DNA of 64,000 nt. Origin: Apoderus coryli (taxonomy: Eukaryota > Arthropoda > Insecta > Coleoptera > Attelabidae). Location: positions 18,594,080 to 18,658,079 of the forward strand of contig OU452205.1 of the NCBI GenBank assembly GCA_911728435.2. Reading direction: 5' to 3'. The notes under the pieces were generated by a model. That model saw only the letters and a list, made by a program, of their open reading frames with translations. It was not told the DNA's origin and ran no database searches. A program made the position numbers and the translations under genes. This document shows positions 58,413 to 64,000 of the stretch, piece after piece. How positions within the stretch are numbered: position 1 is the stretch's first letter; every line of letters begins with the position of its first letter.

Positions 58413-61400
58413 TTACAAATTTTGTAGAATATCTACCTTTCGTTTTCTTCTAATAGTTTTTTTTGAAAAAGATGTTCTCCATATACATTCCTTATATATT
58501 TTTGTCCGAATCATTAAATCAATAAAATATGCGGTATGATGTTCACATGCTGGGGGAAATATCGCAATAAAATTTCTTAAAATTTTTTCTTTTATATATT
58601 GAGAAAGATTATTTCTGTGTGGACTATTATTTAAAACTTTATGTATGTAAACTAAACATTTTTTCACAAAAACTACTAACCGAGGGACTGGTTTTTTCAA
58701 GCCAGTTGACACATTACGATATGTCTTGTTTAAAATTAATAATTGATTTTTATCCCCAAGTATGTTTGACGCATCAATTAGGTGAGTTGCACAATTTGTG
58801 CAATTATTAAATTTATTTAATGTTTTATTGATTAAATAGCCTGCAAAGTAAGTGTCAGAACAATCCTGTAAAGTAACTTTTGTTCTTTTTGGTACTTCAG
58901 AGCCACAACTCACTGAAATACTAGAAGGTGCCGGTGATGATGTATCTGGCATAGTACGGACTTCAACTTGTGCAAGCTGAAACGGAGCCATCACATCAGA
59001 TGACGGACATATACGAGTAGTACTTTCTTCATCGTCTTCACAATTCGATGAAATATTTGTAGGTTTTAAAAGATTTACCTTAAGCGATAAACGAAATGTA
59101 GTTCGAAACGTTCTTACTGTGGGATTAGGATTATAACCACCACGTTGCCTAAATGAAGAGAATTTATTTTCTATTGGATCTTGGTTTAATCTATTGGTCA
59201 ATAAGTAGTGAAACCCAAATTTTTTATTTTCTTCATAAATCCCAAGAACTGCTTTTAAAGATTGTATCATCCCATCGAAGCAATCAGGTCTACTATACAC
59301 TCCAACTTTGCCTTCTTTTGCTAACGTCAGCACTACTTCAATAGCGCCTTCCATAGTTTCTTGTATTATGGGTCTTTCATTATAAAGGGCAGAAGCATAT
59401 GGGTTCTTCGCGAAGAGCTCTTTACTATTTAACGTGTCAAATAAATTATTAACAAATTGAATAAAATCTGCGGTATGCAATGCAGTCGGCGACACTAATT
59501 CATTAGTACTAACTGCAGTTCTTATAGCTGCGGCGACAGAATTGCTAAATACTTGAGTAGCCAATTTACAACTCATTTTTTGGAAATTATCTGGGTTAAG
59601 ATGGGCTTCACTAATTTTAATCATACTTCTGCTTGAAGTACTATTTTGGTCAATCCTATATGCGTTTCTTATGTCATCAAAATTTACTAAATTGTTTTTA
59701 AACAAATACCTGTTATGCAGAAAATTATTTCTAAAATTTTTTATCAAATGTAAAGCATCGTATATTGAAAATATTTTTGATTGGCCAATATAAAAAAACG
59801 GCTTATCTCTGGTCACCCCTAGAGCTTTCATTGCGGATTGGTTGTTTTTGCCTTGATCGCAAACGACGGCTACAACTTTTAGGCCAATATCTAAAAGAAT
59901 TGTTAACGCATTTTCTAAATTAGGCCTAAGATCTTTGCCCGACATTGCCGTTGCAGAAACAAAATATGCTAGCGGATATTTCCAATTTTTGTATATTCCT
60001 CGTAACAAAAAAAGCATTGTTTGACTACCAAACATGTTTTTCCTTGTGTTCCCACCGTGGTCATGAAAACCTTCGATTTTATCATATTTTGCCGAATATT
60101 GAAGGTATTTTTTTATAGAAATTTCGTCAAAAATTAGAGTGCAATATTTTTCATTTTCTTCCATGGTAGATACTTTTCGTTTAAGTTCTTCAATAATACC
60201 CTCATTAAAACCAGCTAGGCACGGAATGTCACTAATCCAGGCTCGAATAGTGGACACACTGGGCATAGAGATTTTTAAATTGTTTCGCCAATATTTATAG
60301 GCGCTTGGGGATTTATAATAGGACAAAAGACTCAAGTCCTTTTCAGTTTCTGTCCAGGGACGACCAGGTTTGTGGTGTATCTGCATATTAACAAGTGCTT
60401 CGGCATATTTTGATTTGAGACTAAACATATCAACACTTGTTTTTCTTTCACGCATTTTGCTTTGCATGCGTAACTGTTGCCTCAGTTTTGCAATCGTCAA
60501 ATTTTTCTTACGCAATTGACGTTTTTGTATGGAAAGAAGATTTTTAAATTGTGATACAGAGGAATTTGTCGAAATTTTCGGAAAAAGAACACGTCGTCGT
60601 CGTAACATTTTAGTTCTTGGAGATGGTGTAGGCATATCTGAAATGGCTTCCAAGTATGTGTTCCGTTGTGGCGACATGTGTGTTGTTTGGTTTGAACTAC
60701 TTAGCTCAACAGCTACCATTGAAGAATCACGTGGCGAATTATTTATTTTTGAATTACTATATGTCTTCAATGGTGGGACAACTACTAAAGATTCAGTCAA
60801 GTCTAGTGTCTCTTTATAGTTTTGCGGAACCGCGAAGTAATTAAGTCTATTTCTTTTTTGCGGATTTACAAAATCGTTTTCGACAAAATGTACACTGCAC
60901 ACGCGTTTTCTTTCGTATAGTTTTTCAGGCGATAAATGTAGAAGCTCCGCGTCTCCTAAATAACAAAAGAACACATTAGCATATTTCATAGCTTAATGCT
61001 TTCACCTATGTATAAATCAACACGACCAATTAATGAAAAAAAAATAATATATTATTTACATAAGTACTTAGTAAGTTTAAGATAGTATTCTGATAAAACT
61101 AGTACATCTTTTTACAAAGTTTTATTTTTAGAAATATCAAAGATCGAGAGCGTTATTAAAAAATTTATTGTTATGGGGATTTTTGCACACCCTGTAATTT
61201 TGGTATAGGGTTAACTTACGCGATTATGTTATTAGTCTTTAATATACCAAACTTCTAAGTAGATTCAATTAAAATTTCCGTTTTGATGCCTTAATAAACA
61301 AAACAAACAATGTGGAAACCTATGAAATTTTTTTTTTAACCTATATACTTAGATTTATATCATTTTAAAAACTAACCTCATTACATTAAATCTTTCTATA

Positions 61401-63945
61401 ACGCTCTCGATATTTGATATTTCTAGATATACAGCTATTAAGCGTTATATAATATACAGGGTGGCCCATTAGTGTGTGGGCGGAAGATAGCTAGCTCAAT
61501 CTATAAGCGATAGACAAAAAAATCCTTTAAAAAATTTTAGGACCTGAAGAGATCTACAACCAAAAATGTTTTTAATTACATAGGGTAGTTCACAAACGCG
61601 CAGCGGACCAAACCTGCTTTTTCTTGATGCGACACTCTGTATATTTTAACATATATAAATGCCGCTCTAAAGGACAAGAAAAATGACATACGGGTTGCCT
61701 AGGTGCAGTAGTTTTTGAAATATTTGTAAATAAGGGTTAATGTTGACATAAATTTAAGGCGTTGACTAACTACAGAAACAAAAAAAAATAATTTTTCGAG
61801 AGGGGTCCAAAAAGTGTTTAAATCGATCTTGTATATCGAAAACTACATGTGTTACACAAAATATGGTTATGATATGATGTTCCATGTCTAATTTGTCCAA
61901 AAAGTCAGTTTTTCTGTTAAAAGGCCGAGAACCTGTGAAGTGAGCTTACCTCTTACGCCCACGTATTAACCCATTAATTCCCAAGCTTGGAAAATCAAAC
62001 AATTTCGGTGATTTTAGTTTATTTTATTATTAAACCTATGTCCAAATAACTGTTTATCAGGTTAAAAAAAATACAAGTTTTTAGTTTTCTTACAAAAAAA
62101 TGTTGCGTATACGCAACATTGGGATTTACGGTAAACAAATACTACTACTACTTAGTGTGAAATATTTCAAAACAGTTTGTGTGAAGATGCACCTTAAATT
62201 TAGCACACATGTATATTGTGTTGTTTTTACACTGTCAGCATCTTCTTCTTGCTTTGTTGTCTTTTGACCAATAGAGTTTTGTAGCTGGTAACCGTATGGT
62301 ATCCCGAAAAAATGAGTATGCCGAAAAATCGCTTTAGGCTTGTTTTATCAATATCAAATGAATGCCTATTATTGTCGTGAGCATATTTTCTTCTACGAGT
62401 ATAATATATGATTTTTTCCCAAACTTCGTCACTGAAGTACAAGGAAAAAACTTCAAAAGGGCTTTTTCCACAAACTCTGTTTTCAATTTGTTCCAAGATA
62501 TTATTTTCTTCATTATGTGGTCCTGTTGTATATATTGGGGTCTCTTTTCTCCACTTCGGTAGAGTTTTCTTCGACTTCATTTTTATATTTTTTGCACATA
62601 GTTTTGCTTTTTTTGAATTTGACGGTAAAGATTCATCATCTAAGGCTTCAGAAGTATCAGGCAAATTTGCGTGTATTTCGTAGGTCCCCGCAACATCTGA
62701 TAAATCTTCAACGTTTTCACATATATTTTCGTCAAGCTCCTCTTCGTCTGTAAGTGCATCTACGGGTGGCGGAATATATACTGCATCCACGGTATCAGTC
62801 TGCAGTAAATCCTCATCCTCCTCCAATATAGCTAAAAGCTCAGCAGATAACTAAGGCATTCTGTTTTTCCAAGACATCATTATAACCAAACAAATTATTT
62901 AAAAAAAAATTAACAAACAGAACCATAATTATCACTTACTTCAAGTCAATATTTTCCAGAGCTTCACTTTATATTTTATATATAATATAATTTTAAATCA
63001 CAATAATTATAACTTAGTATCTTTGTTGACACTCACTAAGAAGAATCACACACAAATTATATAAGAAACAAAATAAATGCTACCTAATTGTGGGTCAGCG
63101 AAGGGCGCGACATTATGGCGCCTTCTTACCGGAATTCCCAACGTTGCGTATACGCAACATTAGGAAAAATGATCCGATATGCAAAAACTATACATGTTTT
63201 GTAAAATATCATATAACGCCCTTTTTACTAAAGATCATGGGAATCTAAATCCATAATTTGAAATATCTCATCCGTTTCTGTGTCAGACAAATAGATTGAC
63301 GAATATATGAAATGATAAATCTCAAAATGTTGCGAGTTCATAAATTCGCACAAAATAAATATCTTAACTCTGTCGACATATTTCTTAAAACGTAAAGTCT
63401 TTGTTGTATTTTGAAAAAATTGTAGCAACAAAAAAGTATTTTTTTTACTGGCACATTGGAAAAAAAAATTTAAAAAATGTTTCGTTTACGCAACGTTGGG
63501 GATTAATGGGTTAAGTACTAAGTGTCAGTTATCAGTTATAATTTTTTATTTTCCAAGAAAGCGAAACGAGATATTTAAAACGGCATTGCGCCGCCCTCAT
63601 GTATACCTCCGGGGGCGGCATCGAAAATCGCTACACGTCACAAACTTGTAAATGCTTAGAACTACCCCTATGTCAAATTTCTATTTTCTATCTTTTTTGT
63701 TTGATACCCAAAGCCCTATTCCTACCGAACTTATTATTTACCCGAAGAAACATTAAAAAGAAGTAAAATTTAAGTACCTAAACCTATAAAGTGGAACTTA
63801 TACCTGAATTTATAACTCATTTTCTGCATCGATCTTCTTCTTTAGGAAATCGAAAGAAATGTACCTCTCGATTGTTTCTGTAACTGTTGTTACAATTTCG
63901 AAAAGCACATTGGTTACGACTTAATTTCGAATTGTTTCTTTCCAT
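58413..63945 (-). CDS. P-type transposase with THAP domain (THAP9-like), two exons, one nonsense codon
   Basis: Exon 1 is 63,945-63,804 and exon 2 is 60,955-58,413. The donor TCAG/GTATAAG and acceptor TTATTTAG/GAGACG keep one frame (about 894 residues; human THAP9 is of similar length). The THAP zinc finger spans both exons: Cys13, Cys18, then Cys67 and His70 in RVCSVHF, and the closing FAVP. A basic coiled stretch lies at about 185-220. The RNase H-like core has Asp324 (LIFDEISI), Asp414 (VVCDQGKNNQS) and Glu643 (DPIENKFSSF); the segment between should hold the GTP-binding insertion of P transposases. In this copy codon 43 reads TGA where the short copy at 38.2 kb has TGG for the conserved THAP Trp. 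Otherwise exon 2 is fully open. The 2.85-kb intron contains a piggyBac derivative and a small foldback element. Confidence 0.87.
61129..61425. mobile_element. ~300-bp foldback element in transposase intron
   Basis: 27-bp inverted ends (TAGAAATATCAAAGATCGAG ... and its complement) differ by one base. No ORF. MITE-like; family unknown. Confidence 0.7.
61970..63510 (-). mobile_element. piggyBac-type derivative, TTAA-flanked
   Basis: Starts CCCATTAATTCCC and ends GGGGATTAATGGG, each bordered by TTAA, the piggyBac target. Subterminal inverted repeats ATGTTGCGTATACGCAAC surround the coding remnant at 62.1 and 63.15 kb and include a perfect 16-bp palindrome. At 1.54 kb it is too short for a full transposase gene. 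It lies entirely within the P transposase intron. Confidence 0.85.
62227..62859 (-). pseudogene. piggyBac transposase N-terminal remnant
   Basis: The ATG at 62,859 is followed by a stop at codon 3 (ATG CCT TAG), after which the frame is open: LSAELLAILEEDEDLLQTD, an acidic stretch, then KSPFEVFSLYFSDEVWEKII and IDKTSLKRFFGILIFSGYHT. This is the N-terminal part of the piggyBac transposase domain. The aspartate-bearing catalytic core and the C-terminal cysteine-rich domain are missing. The same ATG-xxx-TAG occurs at 37.2 kb in the other P copy, so the stop predates the split of the two copies. Confidence 0.85.
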
Positions 63946-64000
63946 TTTCACAAAACACAAAAATTATTTAGTCACTAACTAGGAAGTTTCTCAAATAAAA

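Larger units (their letters stand above)
53101..64000. mobile_element. Long P-type (THAP) element, right end outside the window
   Basis: Starts with the same 31-bp TIR as the element at 35 kb. Using the short copy as a guide (offset 25,635 for the right part), the right end should lie near window coordinate 65,083, for a total of about 12 kb. Contents in order: unique left arm; Penelope pLTR inverted pair; decayed plus-strand P transposase with a mariner fragment and a tRNA-like repeat inside; P transposase gene on the minus strand with a piggyBac derivative in its intron. The extra elements explain a size far above the ~3 kb of Drosophila P. Confidence 0.8.

Noticed and set aside
1..64000. 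CRISPR array, bacterial operons or viral genome
   Set aside because: No regularly spaced identical repeats with unique spacers, no prokaryotic gene organisation, and no viral structural genes; the content is insect transposons.

Overview
The window looks like a transposon-packed, AT-rich stretch of an insect nuclear genome. A beetle is my guess, from the mix of Penelope-like elements, Crypton-like tyrosine recombinases, CR1/Jockey-like and RNase H-bearing LINEs, long-TIR mariners, piggyBac and THAP-type P elements; the species is inference. No complete host gene is visible. The only non-transposon coding candidate is one 105-bp, splice-bounded exon near 3.9 kb on the minus strand.

0-17.3 kb: a ~140-bp tandem repeat, a foldback element and a tRNA-like composite repeat are followed by a 5'-truncated Penelope element (minus, 4.6-7.0 kb). 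Next come two inverted copies of a second Penelope family (7.0-13.0 kb). The left copy is split by a ~650-bp element that itself carries an inverted copy of the same element. The right copy is split by a 5'-truncated RNase H-bearing LINE. A decayed Crypton-like recombinase (15.1-16.2 kb) and a run of hairpins ending in a hammerhead ribozyme motif (17.1 kb) follow.

17.3-34.1 kb: decayed LINE fragments in both orientations; a foldback holding part of a tRNA-like sequence; an apparently intact mariner-type transposon with 340-bp near-identical TIRs and TA target duplication (26.4-28.5 kb, DD41D spacing); a SAP-domain ORF next to strong hairpins; and a CR1/Jockey-like LINE on the minus strand (31.6-34.1 kb).

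34.4-46 kb: a macro-repeat built of shared non-coding blocks, ending in arrays of ~130-bp units that start with a TACAGGGTG-like motif. One macro-repeat is split by a 4.4-kb P-type element with 31-bp TIRs and a 7-8 bp target duplication; a paralogous empty site lies at 44.8 kb.

48.9-64 kb: a second dispersed repeat is split by a 457-bp Penelope palindrome and by a 2.1-kb TIR element encoding a spliced SAM domain. From 53,101 to beyond the window end lies the long version of the P-type element. It holds Penelope pLTR pieces with a hammerhead motif, an older decayed P transposase (plus strand), a large THAP-type P transposase gene (minus strand, two exons) and a piggyBac derivative inside that gene's intron. 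The 4.4-kb copy at 35 kb is an internally deleted version of this long element, joined at a 5-bp microhomology. The long copy carries a nonsense codon at the conserved THAP tryptophan; the short copy keeps the tryptophan codon but has lost the catalytic exon. This P-element pair is the most interesting system in the window.
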